A stretch of DNA of 64,000 nt from a virus, in IMG/VR virus record IMGVR_UViG_3300025697_000013, positions 1 to 64,000 of that record. The stretch is one strand, 5' to 3'. The notes beneath the pieces were generated by a model, which was given only the letters and a program-made list of their open reading frames with translations, was not told the DNA's origin and ran no database searches. Positions 28,429 through 38,193 of this stretch are shown piece after piece. A program made the position numbers and the translations under genes. Each line of letters starts with the position of its first letter. Position 1 is the stretch's first letter.

Positions 28429-29003
28429 CGTAGTCTTCCTCCTCGTCGAAGCCTTTCCAACAGCTCGTCAGGGACACCGGCACGCGCCAGAAGTCCCTCC
28501 AGGTTCTGGAGCGTCACCCCGTCGCACCCGAGGTAGATCGCCTCCGCTTCATCGTCCGTTACCTTGAGCCCGAACTCTGCCTGCGCCATCTGCTTTGCCA
28601 GGCGCTTGAGATCCTTCCGCTTCATCCCGACCGTCTGCCGCCCGAGCTGCAAGACCCGCCACTGCGCCGGTTGCCGCCTGACGACGCTCCACCCACGACG
28701 CGCGGCCAGGACCTCCCACGTGGTCGCCGCGGCCACCACCGGGATCACAGCGCTCATGTGCTCGCCGACGTACTGATCCTCGCGGACCAGCAGCCGCTGG
28801 TGGACCTCCGGATCCCATTCGGGCCAGTCCACCACCTTGACCCACTTCCCACGCCAGAGGATCACTCCCTCCGCAAGGAACCGCTCAACGGCATACCAGT
28901 CGGTCTTGAGGATCCTCCCGCTCCAGATCGGCTTGCGGGCTCTGCGATGTACAGAGATCCCGCTCTTCGTCGCAGGATCAACTCCGAGTACCCATCGCTC
29001 CAT
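28425..29003 (-). CDS. RuvC-like Holliday junction resolvase
   Basis: 192 aa; ATG at 29003 preferred because GGAGG lies 8 bases upstream. RNase H-like RuvC layout: LGVDPATKSGISV (D9), a central VREDQYVGE (E75) and a C-terminal TDDEAEAIYLG (D150/D151), the acidic tetrad. It would resolve branched replication and recombination intermediates before packaging. Stop overlaps the endolysin start (ATGA). Confidence 0.8.
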   Translation of the reverse strand: MERWVLGVDPATKSGISVHRRARKPIWSGRILKTDWYAVERFLAEGVILWRGKWVKVVDWPEWDPEVHQRLLVREDQYVGEHMSAVIPVVAAATTWEVLAARRGWSVVRRQPAQWRVLQLGRQTVGMKRKDLKRLAKQMAQAEFGLKVTDDEAEAIYLGCDGVTLQNLEGLLARAGVPDELLERLRRGGRLR

Positions 29004-29061
29004 TAGGGGTGCCTCCATGGGTCAGAGTGTAACAGGGGGAAGATTGGGTGACAAGACGGGG

Positions 29062-30627
29062 TCACAGGTCTACCGCCATGGCCACCGCTACCGGGCGCAC
29101 CCAGATCGGGGTGTCAGAGATCAGTTGGCGCTGCCCGGTCCATGCAAGCAGCAGGGTCTGCCCGATCACCGAGGCGATGGCCTGGGCAGCCGGGGCCGGG
29201 ACGGCGTTGCCGATCCGCGCCCGCCACGCGCTGTGCGCTTTGCCGTCCAGGTCGAAGTGCTCGTTGGGCTCCACGAGGCCCTGGAGCGCGGCCAGCTCCA
29301 GGGTGGTGAACGGTCGGTGCCAGGTCCCGTCAAGGGCCCTGATGATCCAGGCGCCGTTCTGTGTCGGGCTCGGGAGCTCCGTTGCATCGGGCACGCGGGG
29401 ATCAGATGTCCGGTCGGACTTGATCCTGACGCGTGGGTCGGCGAGGGCGAACGCTCCCTGGCCCGTGGTGCTCGCCGAGATCACCGTGCCTGTGGACTCG
29501 TCCCAGTCCGTCACTCTGTACTTGGCATGATCCCAGTTTTTCGATCGGGGATCGGCGATGGAGAACTTTCCGCTGGTGGGCTGGCCGCGGGAGCAGATCG
29601 CTCCAGATGTCTCCTCCCAATCCATGACCCCGAGGCAACTCTCGAAGCCGCTCTGGTGGCGCGGGTCTGCGATGGCCTGGCCTCCGGCAGAGGGACCTCC
29701 TCCGCTTGTGACGGCGCCGGATGGCCCGTCCCACTCGACGACCCGATAGATGTTACGGACGGGGACGATCCCGTAGTCCTTGAGATTCCCCGCCTCCACC
29801 TCGAGCCGTTCCAAGGAGCGCCAGTCCGCGCCGGCCTGGACGAACGCGAGACGCACCCAGGTCCTCCATTGGAGGCGGGGGCTGTGGTGCATCGGGCCAG
29901 CGCGGGGATCGTCCGGGAGCGGGAACCGGCCGAGCACGTCCCCGACCGTGAGCAGTTTCTTCTTCGGCGGCTCGTAGAGGAAGGGCGGCACCTTCTCGCG
30001 GTGGCGAGCCACCAGGAGGAAGCGCTTGCGTTTCTGCCCCAGTCCCCCGAGCTCGCCGCAGTCGTGGGTCGTCTCGGCGACCGCGTACCCGTACTGCTGT
30101 AGGACCCCAATGATCTGATCCAGGAAGTGCCTGCCGCGGGTGAGGATCCTGGGGACGTTCTCCATGATGAAGAACGCGGGCGGGTCGTCCTTCCACGCCT
30201 CGAGCGCAAGCCAGAAGCCCCGGATGGTGAGCCGATTCAGCGCCTGATACTTGTCGCTCCCGCTCTTGGCCGCGCTCAGGAGGCCCGAGTAGCCCTTGCA
30301 CGGCGGGCTCGTGAAGACGACGTCCGGACGTCTGCCGCCGGCAGCGCGCTGGAGATCCTCGGGCGAGGCCTCCCGCCAGTCGTCGGGTGGCTCGTGGCCG
30401 TGCCAGTCGATGTACTGATCCCGGTCGAAGAGATCCAGATACGTGCCCGGGACCCCGGCCAGGACCCGGAAGTCGGCAAGAGCAGCTCGGTCGGTGTCCA
30501 CCCCGCCGATGCAGCGGAACTTGGCCGTCACCCGTCCCACCCGGGCCTGGCCTGCGTTGAACCCCTTGGCCCCTCCACCCAGTCCACAGAACAGGTGGAA
30601 GTGCTTGATCTCCCTCCTGTCGATCAC
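29062..30627 (-). CDS. DNA cytosine-C5 methyltransferase
   Basis: 521 aa from a GTG at 30627 overlapping the helicase stop, with GGAG 7 bases upstream. Motif I FHLFCGLGGGAKGF, motif IV VVFTSPPCKGYSG with nucleophile C110, motif VI FFIMENVPRI and C-terminal motif X GNAVPAPAAQ are present in order. Between them three diverged repeats of a V-x-D-W...SG...ADPR pattern (residues about 320-440) probably form the target-recognition region. It is a solitary phage enzyme. Confidence 0.9.
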   Translation of the reverse strand: MIDRREIKHFHLFCGLGGGAKGFNAGQARVGRVTAKFRCIGGVDTDRAALADFRVLAGVPGTYLDLFDRDQYIDWHGHEPPDDWREASPEDLQRAAGGRRPDVVFTSPPCKGYSGLLSAAKSGSDKYQALNRLTIRGFWLALEAWKDDPPAFFIMENVPRILTRGRHFLDQIIGVLQQYGYAVAETTHDCGELGGLGQKRKRFLLVARHREKVPPFLYEPPKKKLLTVGDVLGRFPLPDDPRAGPMHHSPRLQWRTWVRLAFVQAGADWRSLERLEVEAGNLKDYGIVPVRNIYRVVEWDGPSGAVTSGGGPSAGGQAIADPRHQSGFESCLGVMDWEETSGAICSRGQPTSGKFSIADPRSKNWDHAKYRVTDWDESTGTVISASTTGQGAFALADPRVRIKSDRTSDPRVPDATELPSPTQNGAWIIRALDGTWHRPFTTLELAALQGLVEPNEHFDLDGKAHSAWRARIGNAVPAPAAQAIASVIGQTLLLAWTGQRQLISDTPIWVRPVAVAMAVDL

Positions 30628-32831
30628 AGCGCCACTCCATCGGCCGCGTCGAACAACCCCTGGGGCTTCGGGCTCTGGAGCCGGGTCACGAGATTGGTGT
30701 TTCGCTCGACCGGCCGGTTGTTGCTGCATGCGCGACCCAGCGCCTTCCGCATCCCGACCACCACCACCCGCCGGCGCCCGCGCGTGATCGCTGTGTAGAA
30801 GAGGTTCCGGGCCAGCATAATGTAGTGGCTCCAGTGGACCACCACGATCACCGCGGGATACTCCGACCCCTGGCTCTTGTGAATCGTAGCGGCGTAGGCC
30901 AACTGCAAGCTCCATGCCTGGTCCCGCCTGTACTCAACCACCCGCCCGTCGATCTCGACGTCCATCCGGAACGGCTTCTCCTGGAACCCCACCACGGTCC
31001 CGACGTCCCCGTTGTAGATGTCCAGGTCGTAGTTGTTCCGGATCTGCATCACCTTGTCGCCGACCCGGAAGATGGTCCCGTCCTTGAACTTCATCGCCGC
31101 CCGGCCGCCCTTGTTTAGCCGTCCCTGCAGGAGGGCATTGAGGCCCTGTGTTCCGATGTCCCCCCTCCGCATCGGGGTCAGGATCTGCACGTCACGGATC
31201 GGGTCGAAGCCCTCATCCTTGAGTTGGCGTAACGCGGTGAGGATCTGTACCTGCGCAGCAGACTGGTTTTCGTCCGTCTCGAGGAAGCTCATGTCCCACC
31301 GCTGTCCGTCCTCGGGCTCCCAGGCGAGCTTCTCCTCCGCCTGCACCCGGTGGGCGTTCGCGATGATCATGCTCCCCGCCGCCTGCCGGTAGATCACGTC
31401 GAGCCGAATCACCGGGACGACCCCCGAGTCGATCGTGTCTCGCAGCACAGCGCCGGGCCCGACGCTGGGGAGCTGGTCCACGTCACCCACCAGGACCAGC
31501 CGGTTCTCCGTGGTGAGAGCGTCCACCAGCCGATAGGCGAGGTTGATATCCATCATCGAAACCTCGTCGACGATGACCATGCCGCTCGGGAGGGGGGAAT
31601 CCCTGTTGACCCGCCAGCCCTCGTCGGGGTGGTACTCGAGCAGCCGGTGGATCGTCCTGGTATCCCACCCGGTCGACTCCTGCATCCGCTTCGCTGCGCG
31701 GCCCGTCGGCGCGGCCATGAGGACCCCAACACGCTGCGCCTGGAGCACGTAGAGGATCGCCTTGACTAGAGTGGTCTTCCCTGTCCCGGGCCCGCCGGTC
31801 ACCACGACGACCCGCTTCATCGACGCCTGCACCACCGCCGACCATTGGGTATCCGAGAGTTCAAACCCGAGGTGCCCCTCGACCTCCTGCCTGTTCGGAC
31901 CGCGGACACCTTCGATCGGGAGCCTCGCCATCGCAGCCAGGGTCGAACCCACCTTGCTCTCCGCGTGGTAGAGCGTGGTCAGGTAGACGCCGGTGGTTCC
32001 CGTGTCGAGGTCGCCCTCCACCTTGATCTTCGCGGTCCGGGCCATCGACCGCAGCGCCTCATCCACGTTCTCGACCGGCACCCCCAGGAGCCTGCATGCG
32101 TCCTGGTGGAGCTTGCTGACCGTCAGGAAGCAATGCCCGTTCTTCGTGGCCTCGCCAAGGACGAACTCGACCCCTGCCTGCACCCGGAACGGGGATGTCG
32201 TCGGGATCCCCATCCGCCTGGCCACCGCGTCCGCTCGCTTGAATCCGATCCCGTCGATCATCGTCAGCAGGTATGGATTCGTCTTCACCAGGTCGACGGT
32301 GGTGTCGCCGTAGCGCATGAAGACCCGCGCTGCGTATGCAGCCGAGATCCCGACCTTGAAGAGAAACACCATCACGTCCTTGATCCGGCGCTGCTTCTTC
32401 CAAGCCTCGGAGATCGCTGCCGCCCTCTTCGGGCCGATCCCTTCGACCGTCCGGAGGCGCTCTGGATGCTCCTCGATCACGTCGAGAGTCTGCAGCCCGA
32501 AGGCATTGACGATCCGCCCGGCCATCACGGGGCCGATCTCTGCGACCATCCCCGAGGACAGGTACTTGGTGATCGCCTGGATACCCTGGGGCTCTGTGAC
32601 CTCGAAGTCGGTGACCTGGAGGTCTCGACCGCCGAAGCGTTCGTTGTCTTTCCACGTCCCCTGCGCGCTGATCCGCTCACCGGGTAGGACCCCCGGCAGC
32701 TTGCCCACGATCTTCTCCTCGCGCCCACCGCCCACGTCCACGCGGGCCACGGTGAAGTGGCTCTCCTCGTCCCTGTAAATAAAATCGAGGATCGTTCCTT
32801 CGACCTCGCCCTTCTCGCCCCGCTCAACCAT
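30624..32831 (-). CDS. RecD2-like 5'-3' DNA helicase
   Basis: 735 aa with AGGAGG before the ATG. N-terminal OB and helix-hairpin-helix region (TVEGIGPKRAAAISEAW at about 128-144, IDGIGFKRADAVARR at about 192), typical of RecD2. Superfamily 1 motor: Walker A GGPGTGKT (346-353), motif II VIVDEVSMMD (about 420), later LVGDVDQLPSVGPG and a C-terminal YAATIHKSQGSEYP. It probably unwinds DNA ends in phage replication or recombination. Confidence 0.9.
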   Translation of the reverse strand: MVERGEKGEVEGTILDFIYRDEESHFTVARVDVGGGREEKIVGKLPGVLPGERISAQGTWKDNERFGGRDLQVTDFEVTEPQGIQAITKYLSSGMVAEIGPVMAGRIVNAFGLQTLDVIEEHPERLRTVEGIGPKRAAAISEAWKKQRRIKDVMVFLFKVGISAAYAARVFMRYGDTTVDLVKTNPYLLTMIDGIGFKRADAVARRMGIPTTSPFRVQAGVEFVLGEATKNGHCFLTVSKLHQDACRLLGVPVENVDEALRSMARTAKIKVEGDLDTGTTGVYLTTLYHAESKVGSTLAAMARLPIEGVRGPNRQEVEGHLGFELSDTQWSAVVQASMKRVVVVTGGPGTGKTTLVKAILYVLQAQRVGVLMAAPTGRAAKRMQESTGWDTRTIHRLLEYHPDEGWRVNRDSPLPSGMVIVDEVSMMDINLAYRLVDALTTENRLVLVGDVDQLPSVGPGAVLRDTIDSGVVPVIRLDVIYRQAAGSMIIANAHRVQAEEKLAWEPEDGQRWDMSFLETDENQSAAQVQILTALRQLKDEGFDPIRDVQILTPMRRGDIGTQGLNALLQGRLNKGGRAAMKFKDGTIFRVGDKVMQIRNNYDLDIYNGDVGTVVGFQEKPFRMDVEIDGRVVEYRRDQAWSLQLAYAATIHKSQGSEYPAVIVVVHWSHYIMLARNLFYTAITRGRRRVVVVGMRKALGRACSNNRPVERNTNLVTRLQSPKPQGLFDAADGVAL

Positions 32832-32845
32832 TGTAGCCTCCTGCT

Positions 32846-34696
32846 TTATTCCAGCCCCGCGAAGTGGTCCTTTTCGGTGGGGAGCTCGCTTCCCTTCCCG
32901 CCACTACTGAGAGGGAGTTGATCCGTACCATCTCCCTTCTTCTTCTTCCGCTTTGCCCGCGCTGCCTCGATTGAAGCCGCCTTCATCTCGTCCTCGGTCA
33001 GCACCCGATAGGTCGTGGTCCTGGTATCGAAGTCCCAGAAGATCCGACCCTCCTGCCCGGCGTCGCTCCGAACCTTCCAGACCACACCGAGCACCACTGT
33101 CTTCGGGACACCTGCCGGCATGCCCATGGAACGAGTGCTGGCCTTCGTGTCGGTCACGCGCGGCCGCCAGATTGTGATCCCGTTGTCGATCAGCTTCTCA
33201 ATATCGGAGCTTCCCTTCAGGTCGTTCATTGAGACAATCGGATTCGATTCCTTGAGCGCGTGGGGGTGATGGATCAGGACGATATGTACCCCCGTCATCT
33301 GCGTAATCTCTTTCAGATCCTGGCACACCCGCTCGATCTCATATCGCTCGTGCTCCGGCCTCGCCGTCTTCACGAACCACCCAAGATTGTCGAGCACGAT
33401 CATGTATGGACCGAAGCGATTGATCGCCAGGTAGATCAGGTCCTTCAAAACGTCCCACTCGATGCGGCCATGGACATCGAAGAATTTCAGCGGCAGACGT
33501 TCGATCTGCGCCACCCCGTTCCGGATGTCCTCCTCAGTCCACTCGTCGAGATTCCGCTCGGTGACCTCCATCACCATCTTGTCCATGATGCTCTCGGGAC
33601 CATTCTCGAAGGATCCAATCACCACAGGGAATCCAGCCCGGGCAAGGTTCAGCGGGACACTTTTCATCCACGTCGTCTTCCCACCGCCGGTGCCGCCAGT
33701 AACGATGGTAAACTCGTGCCGGCGCCATCCACCGAAAACGAGATCCAGGTTCGCCCAGCCGGTCGACACCCCGCGGCGACCCTCTGGGCGCTTGAGCCGC
33801 TCGAGCATCCGTGGCAGGTATTCCTCTGGGCTGGCGATCCGGTGGTCCAGGAGGCCGCGGGCGGCGCGGACAGCGTCGATTATTCCACTGCCAGGCACCC
33901 CGGCAGCCATGGTCATCAGGGGGCTGGTTTCGCTGTCGACAATGCGACACCGGTGTGCCCCAAGACGCTCCGCCAACTCCCGGGCCCGGTCGTATTGGAA
34001 CCCCAGGATCGCGATGTCTTTGCACACGGCGAGCAGCTCCATCGCCTTCGCCTTCGGGGTTGAATTCGAAAGCGCCACCCCGACACCCACCCGCTGGATG
34101 TGGAGCGCTATGGCGTCTAGCTCGGTCGGCACCAGGATCACCTTCTCGAGGCTGCCACCGCCGGGGACGTAGAGGTAGTCCCCCTTCACCGCAGCACCAC
34201 GCTTCGCCAGATCCTCGATGAGCAAGAAGCAGATATTGATCAGCTCCTGGCCTCGGTTCACCGGGATAGCCACAGACAGCTTTCCGCCCTTCTCCATTGC
34301 CCCGAGCCCGAACCTACTCCAGTCATCCTGCTCGATCCCATGCCCAGCAAGGAACACCCGCACGTCCTCGAACCGCTCGCCGATCAGCAGGGCCTGCTGG
34401 TAGGTCGCCAGCATTTGTCCACTGGGACGACTGGTCTTCGTCTGCTGACCGCCATCGGAAAGCAGGGCAGAGAGATCACCCATGATGTGGAAGAGTCTCG
34501 CAATCGACGAACGATCCCCCTCCTCGCCATCGCCGCAGCCATTGCAGCGATAAGTCGAGCTGTGGAAATCGACCACAAGGGGACCGGGACCATCGCAGAG
34601 AGGGCAGGGAGAAATCACGACCTTCGACGGCTCATCGGAATCCTGGACCTTCCACGACTTCCGCTTCGCGTACTGCAAGAATTTGGTCTTGTCCAC
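32846..34696 (-). CDS. Primase-helicase (DnaB-type motor, DnaG-like zinc and TOPRIM)
   Basis: 616 aa from a GTG at 34696. Zinc ribbon C31-P-L-C34 with C51-x2-C54; TOPRIM-like VILVPTELDAIAL (about 186) with a later GFQYDRARELAE; then a DnaB/gp4-type RecA motor with GGTGGGKT (334-341), a MIVLDNLGW Walker B and an IVLIHHPHA strand. The layout is that of T7 gp4-like proteins. It would prime and unwind at the phage fork. The Lys-rich C-terminus is short and probably disordered. Confidence 0.88.
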   Translation of the reverse strand: MDKTKFLQYAKRKSWKVQDSDEPSKVVISPCPLCDGPGPLVVDFHSSTYRCNGCGDGEEGDRSSIARLFHIMGDLSALLSDGGQQTKTSRPSGQMLATYQQALLIGERFEDVRVFLAGHGIEQDDWSRFGLGAMEKGGKLSVAIPVNRGQELINICFLLIEDLAKRGAAVKGDYLYVPGGGSLEKVILVPTELDAIALHIQRVGVGVALSNSTPKAKAMELLAVCKDIAILGFQYDRARELAERLGAHRCRIVDSETSPLMTMAAGVPGSGIIDAVRAARGLLDHRIASPEEYLPRMLERLKRPEGRRGVSTGWANLDLVFGGWRRHEFTIVTGGTGGGKTTWMKSVPLNLARAGFPVVIGSFENGPESIMDKMVMEVTERNLDEWTEEDIRNGVAQIERLPLKFFDVHGRIEWDVLKDLIYLAINRFGPYMIVLDNLGWFVKTARPEHERYEIERVCQDLKEITQMTGVHIVLIHHPHALKESNPIVSMNDLKGSSDIEKLIDNGITIWRPRVTDTKASTRSMGMPAGVPKTVVLGVVWKVRSDAGQEGRIFWDFDTRTTTYRVLTEDEMKAASIEAARAKRKKKKGDGTDQLPLSSGGKGSELPTEKDHFAGLE

Positions 34697-34699
34697 GTG

Positions 34700-35569
34700 C
34701 TACTCGTCCCCGTCTTGGAAAATTCCAGCCAGGATACCCTCGCCGCTCTGGTGGTCGGACTCATCGGTGTCAGCACCGGGCATGGGCGCCCCAGCGTCGT
34801 GGGCCTTCTTCGCCCTGACGAATTTATCCAGGAAGTCGTCCACCCTCGAGGCGTCCTTGAAGATGAAAACCAAATCATTGTACGCGGTCTTCCGGTCGTT
34901 GGCTCCCTGGTGCCATGCCGAATGCAGATTCCCAATGATGGCCCGCTTGCACGCCTTCACATCGTAGCCATCTCGGAGTTGCTGCCGGATCGCATTGCGC
35001 CTTGCGGCAGAGAATACATACTGCCCCGTCTTCTGGAATGCCTGGCAGTAGAAGCCGTAGACCTCCTGGAGGGCCGCCTCCTCTGCCTCCTGCGCCTGGG
35101 TCTTCCGCTCTGCCGCCTTCCGGTCTCCACTCGGCACAGACGGCTCTGCGCCCAGGAGGTCTTTCTTTGCAGCAGCCTGTGGCGGAGGACCCTCCGCCCT
35201 CAAGCGCGAGCGTCGCTGCGAGCGGGCCTCCTGGATCGCCTCGGGGGGATCGGGGCACTTCGGCGGACCAGGGCGGTCAACGCTCTGCTCGGTGCTCCAG
35301 TGGATGAAGACCGCGTAGATCGCTACGCCGTGCTCGTAGGTGAGCACCTGACCCGCAGCCACGAGGCTGGCCATCATCCCATCGACCTCGCTCACCGCCA
35401 CCCCGGGGAAACTCAGGCAGGTACTGATATACATCGGATTCCAGAGGATCCTGCCATCGTCGTCCGCATAACACTGCAGAGTCCAGTAGGCATGCCTGGT
35501 CTCAATGGGGAGCCCGCCGAACAGCGGATCCCGCTGGGCCTTGCCGGCCCATATCGTTCGCTTCCTCAC
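34700..35569 (-). CDS. Replisome-organiser-like (helicase-loader / initiator) protein
   Basis: 289 aa, ATGA-coupled to the SbcC gene. The N-terminus is a winged helix (WTLQCYADDDGRILWNPMYI and a VDGMMASLVAAGQV helix) like phage initiators. A charged linker leads to a C-terminal helical domain (NAIRQQLRDGYDVKACKRAI, then DRKTAYNDLVFIFKDASRVD) that matches the conserved C-terminal domain of phage replication proteins. It lies just ahead of the primase-helicase, supporting a helicase-recruiting role. Confidence 0.75.
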   Translation of the reverse strand: MRKRTIWAGKAQRDPLFGGLPIETRHAYWTLQCYADDDGRILWNPMYISTCLSFPGVAVSEVDGMMASLVAAGQVLTYEHGVAIYAVFIHWSTEQSVDRPGPPKCPDPPEAIQEARSQRRSRLRAEGPPPQAAAKKDLLGAEPSVPSGDRKAAERKTQAQEAEEAALQEVYGFYCQAFQKTGQYVFSAARRNAIRQQLRDGYDVKACKRAIIGNLHSAWHQGANDRKTAYNDLVFIFKDASRVDDFLDKFVRAKKAHDAGAPMPGADTDESDHQSGEGILAGIFQDGDE

Positions 35570-38193
35570 GCCACCCTCCTCTTGATTGCTTCGGCTGTCG
35601 GCATGGAATCGATCGCTCCGTCATCGTCGAAGGCAATGATCCAGTCGGCATGCTCCCAGATCTCCCGCTGGTGTGAGACCATCACCATGTGACGGATCCC
35701 GCCGATGCGCATAGCCGCCCGCTTTCGCTCAACATATCTGGCCGCGTTGTCCCTGTGGAGAGCACCGGTCGGCTCATCCCCCCACAGGGTGAGGATCGGA
35801 TCAGTGCGGCGTTCGTTGGCTACGATGGTCAGGGCCTCCCGCAGCGCGTCGGCGATGAACACCTCCTCGCCGCCGCTGGTGTTTCGGATGTCCTGCCGGA
35901 TCCCGAGCTTCCCGTCGAGGACATCGATGGAGAAAACGTCCTTGTATGGGTCCTCGCCCGCCTTCGTCGACCGGCGTAGTTTGGCGGTAATGATCTCGAT
36001 CCGGAATCTGGTGCCGAGTGTTTCTGCCAGGAGCTGGTTCGCCACCTCGGCCACCCGCGGACCCGCAGCGTCGATCTCCAGAATCTGAATGCCGTTACGG
36101 CCGAGGGCCTGTGCCAGCGTTGCCCACACCCCGATCTCGGTCGACAGCCGTTGGCTTCTATCTTGAAGGCCCGCACGCTTCGCATCGAGGTCCCCGAAGG
36201 TGGCAAGCACAGCCTCCTTCCGGTCGATGGTGGTCTGGTAGTCCCGCGCCTCCCCGTCTGCCGTGTCAACGGCTCCCTGGGCCTCCACGCTGGCATGCTC
36301 TGCCATGGATAGGTCGTCCGCGATATCCGTGCCGGGGTCGGGGGCCTCGGCCAACTCCGTGCGAAGCCCATCGATCTCGGCACGCAGCTCCGCGGTGCGG
36401 GACTCCTTCTCCTCCTTGCGCACCTCGAGGCCACCGAGTTTATCGGCCCCGGTGGCGCGTTTCTTCGCTTCCTCCAGGTCGGCGGCGATGCCCTGTCCGC
36501 TGGTCAGGATCCCGGCCAGCTTGTCATCCTGCCCGGGAACCGCTGCCTCTACCTCGACCCGGGCCTCCTCTACCTCTGCGAGCTTGGCCTGAGCCTCGGT
36601 CAGCGCATCGCTCTTCTCTGCCGCCTGGTCGACCTTCCGTTGCAGATCGTCGATCTGCCGTTGCTTCCCGTTGCGGTCTTCGAGGCTGGCACGCTTCTCT
36701 GTGAGGATCCGCTTTGCCTCTGTCCGACTCGACACCGAATCCCGGTGGACATCGTCGGCAGCACCGAACGCCTCCAGTTCTGCCTTGAGCCGATCCACCT
36801 CCACTTCAATGGCCGGCAATGATTCGGCTGCCTCGCCGGCGCGCACCAGGAACTGGCAGGAAGCGAAGTCGTCCTTCCCTTCGCATGGCACCTCGCCGAG
36901 GGTCTTGGAATCCAACTCCGCAGCCTCGAGCCGGCCAACCGCGGCCTCGAGGTCCCGCTGGGTCTCGGCAGCCGCGTGCTTCGCTGTGAGCGCCGCTTCC
37001 TCTGCCTCTTGCTTCGAAACGAGGAAGACCTCTGCCTCCTGCACTGCCGCCTTCAGGACCTCCAACTCGGGGAGGTCTCCGAACTCGTCTGCGAGCCGCT
37101 TTGCAGCGGCCACCCCCGCTGCAGCGGTGGTCTTCGACTCCCGGACCCGTTCGGTCTGGATGTTGACCTGCGACCGCGCCGCCGTGCGCTGATCCTTCAA
37201 GCGCTCGAGGACGCCATTCTCCCGCTGGTACTCCACCCGCAGGTCTGCCCGTCGTGCATCGAGAGCCTTGACCTCCTTTGCCGCTGCCCGCAAATCATCA
37301 GCGCTCTCAAGAGCCGTCCCGATTTGGACGAGGTCGTTCTCGACAGCTTCGAGATCCACCTCGCGCCCGGCCAAGCGATCACGCTTCTCCCTGACCGCAG
37401 CGGCCCGCGCCGACTCCGCCGCGTTCTGCTCGCGCAGAGCATCCCGCTGCTGGATCGCATCGGAGAGCGTGGCCTTCGCATCCCGCAGCCTGGCAGTGGC
37501 ATCCTCAAGCCCCATACGTGCCCCGCTCAACTCGTCGGTGAGCCGGCCAGCCTCCTCCATCCTTGCCTGGCTGGAATCGAGCGCTTCGGAAAAGCGGTTC
37601 ACCAGAGGGGCCAGCAATGCCACTCCATCCCCGGCGGTCTTCGCCATCGCTTGCAGGTGACCGATCCCCAGCATCTCCGTGAAGAGTGCCGAGCGGTCAG
37701 CCTTGCCGAGGGTCTGGAACTGGCCCACCCCGTTCAGCATCCCGGGCTTCTGGACAGCGAACCAATTGGAGTAGAACATCGCTCGGGACACTATGTTTTC
37801 GCGGATCCATGCGTCGTAGGGGCCGGTCTTTCCACCCTCGGTGTCACCGACCAGGACCCCGTTCTTGTGGACGTAGCACTCCTGCTTCCCCTTCCCTTTG
37901 GCCGTTCCCTTGTCGCCGCGGAGGGTCAACCGCACCTGGTCCCCGGCGCCAGTCTCGAACTCCACCTCGAGGACCGCATCCCGGCTGTTGACGAGGTCGA
38001 GGAATCCCCCCGGGAGCCTGGTGGGGAACTCCCGGAAGAGGGCAGCAGGCGCAGTCGCCTCCAGGAGGGTGGTCTTGCCTGCGCCGTTCGGTCCCACGAA
38101 GCAGACCAGACCGTCCGGGATCGCCGAGAAGTCGATGGTGCGCTCTCCCCGGAACCGTCCGAGGTCCTTCAAGTGGACTCGTAGCAATCTCAT
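35566..38193 (-). CDS. SbcC/Rad50-like ATPase with a C-x8-C hook
   Basis: 875 aa, ATGA-coupled to SbcD. Walker A GPNGAGKTT (34-42) and a C-terminal ABC signature SGGEE (773-777) with Walker B and DEPT (806-809), then an H-loop-like VMVSHQRE. Two long coiled-coil arms (about 200-430 and 460-710) surround C437-EGKDDFAS-C446. The usual hook is CxxC; here the cysteines are eight residues apart. With SbcD it would process DNA ends, as T4 gp46/gp47 do. Confidence 0.9.
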   Translation of the reverse strand: MRLLRVHLKDLGRFRGERTIDFSAIPDGLVCFVGPNGAGKTTLLEATAPAALFREFPTRLPGGFLDLVNSRDAVLEVEFETGAGDQVRLTLRGDKGTAKGKGKQECYVHKNGVLVGDTEGGKTGPYDAWIRENIVSRAMFYSNWFAVQKPGMLNGVGQFQTLGKADRSALFTEMLGIGHLQAMAKTAGDGVALLAPLVNRFSEALDSSQARMEEAGRLTDELSGARMGLEDATARLRDAKATLSDAIQQRDALREQNAAESARAAAVREKRDRLAGREVDLEAVENDLVQIGTALESADDLRAAAKEVKALDARRADLRVEYQRENGVLERLKDQRTAARSQVNIQTERVRESKTTAAAGVAAAKRLADEFGDLPELEVLKAAVQEAEVFLVSKQEAEEAALTAKHAAAETQRDLEAAVGRLEAAELDSKTLGEVPCEGKDDFASCQFLVRAGEAAESLPAIEVEVDRLKAELEAFGAADDVHRDSVSSRTEAKRILTEKRASLEDRNGKQRQIDDLQRKVDQAAEKSDALTEAQAKLAEVEEARVEVEAAVPGQDDKLAGILTSGQGIAADLEEAKKRATGADKLGGLEVRKEEKESRTAELRAEIDGLRTELAEAPDPGTDIADDLSMAEHASVEAQGAVDTADGEARDYQTTIDRKEAVLATFGDLDAKRAGLQDRSQRLSTEIGVWATLAQALGRNGIQILEIDAAGPRVAEVANQLLAETLGTRFRIEIITAKLRRSTKAGEDPYKDVFSIDVLDGKLGIRQDIRNTSGGEEVFIADALREALTIVANERRTDPILTLWGDEPTGALHRDNAARYVERKRAAMRIGGIRHMVMVSHQREIWEHADWIIAFDDDGAIDSMPTAEAIKRRVA

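Noticed and set aside
28837-30102. 421-codon plus-strand open frame
   Set aside because: Antisense to the C5 methyltransferase and resolvase genes, which have full motif sets.
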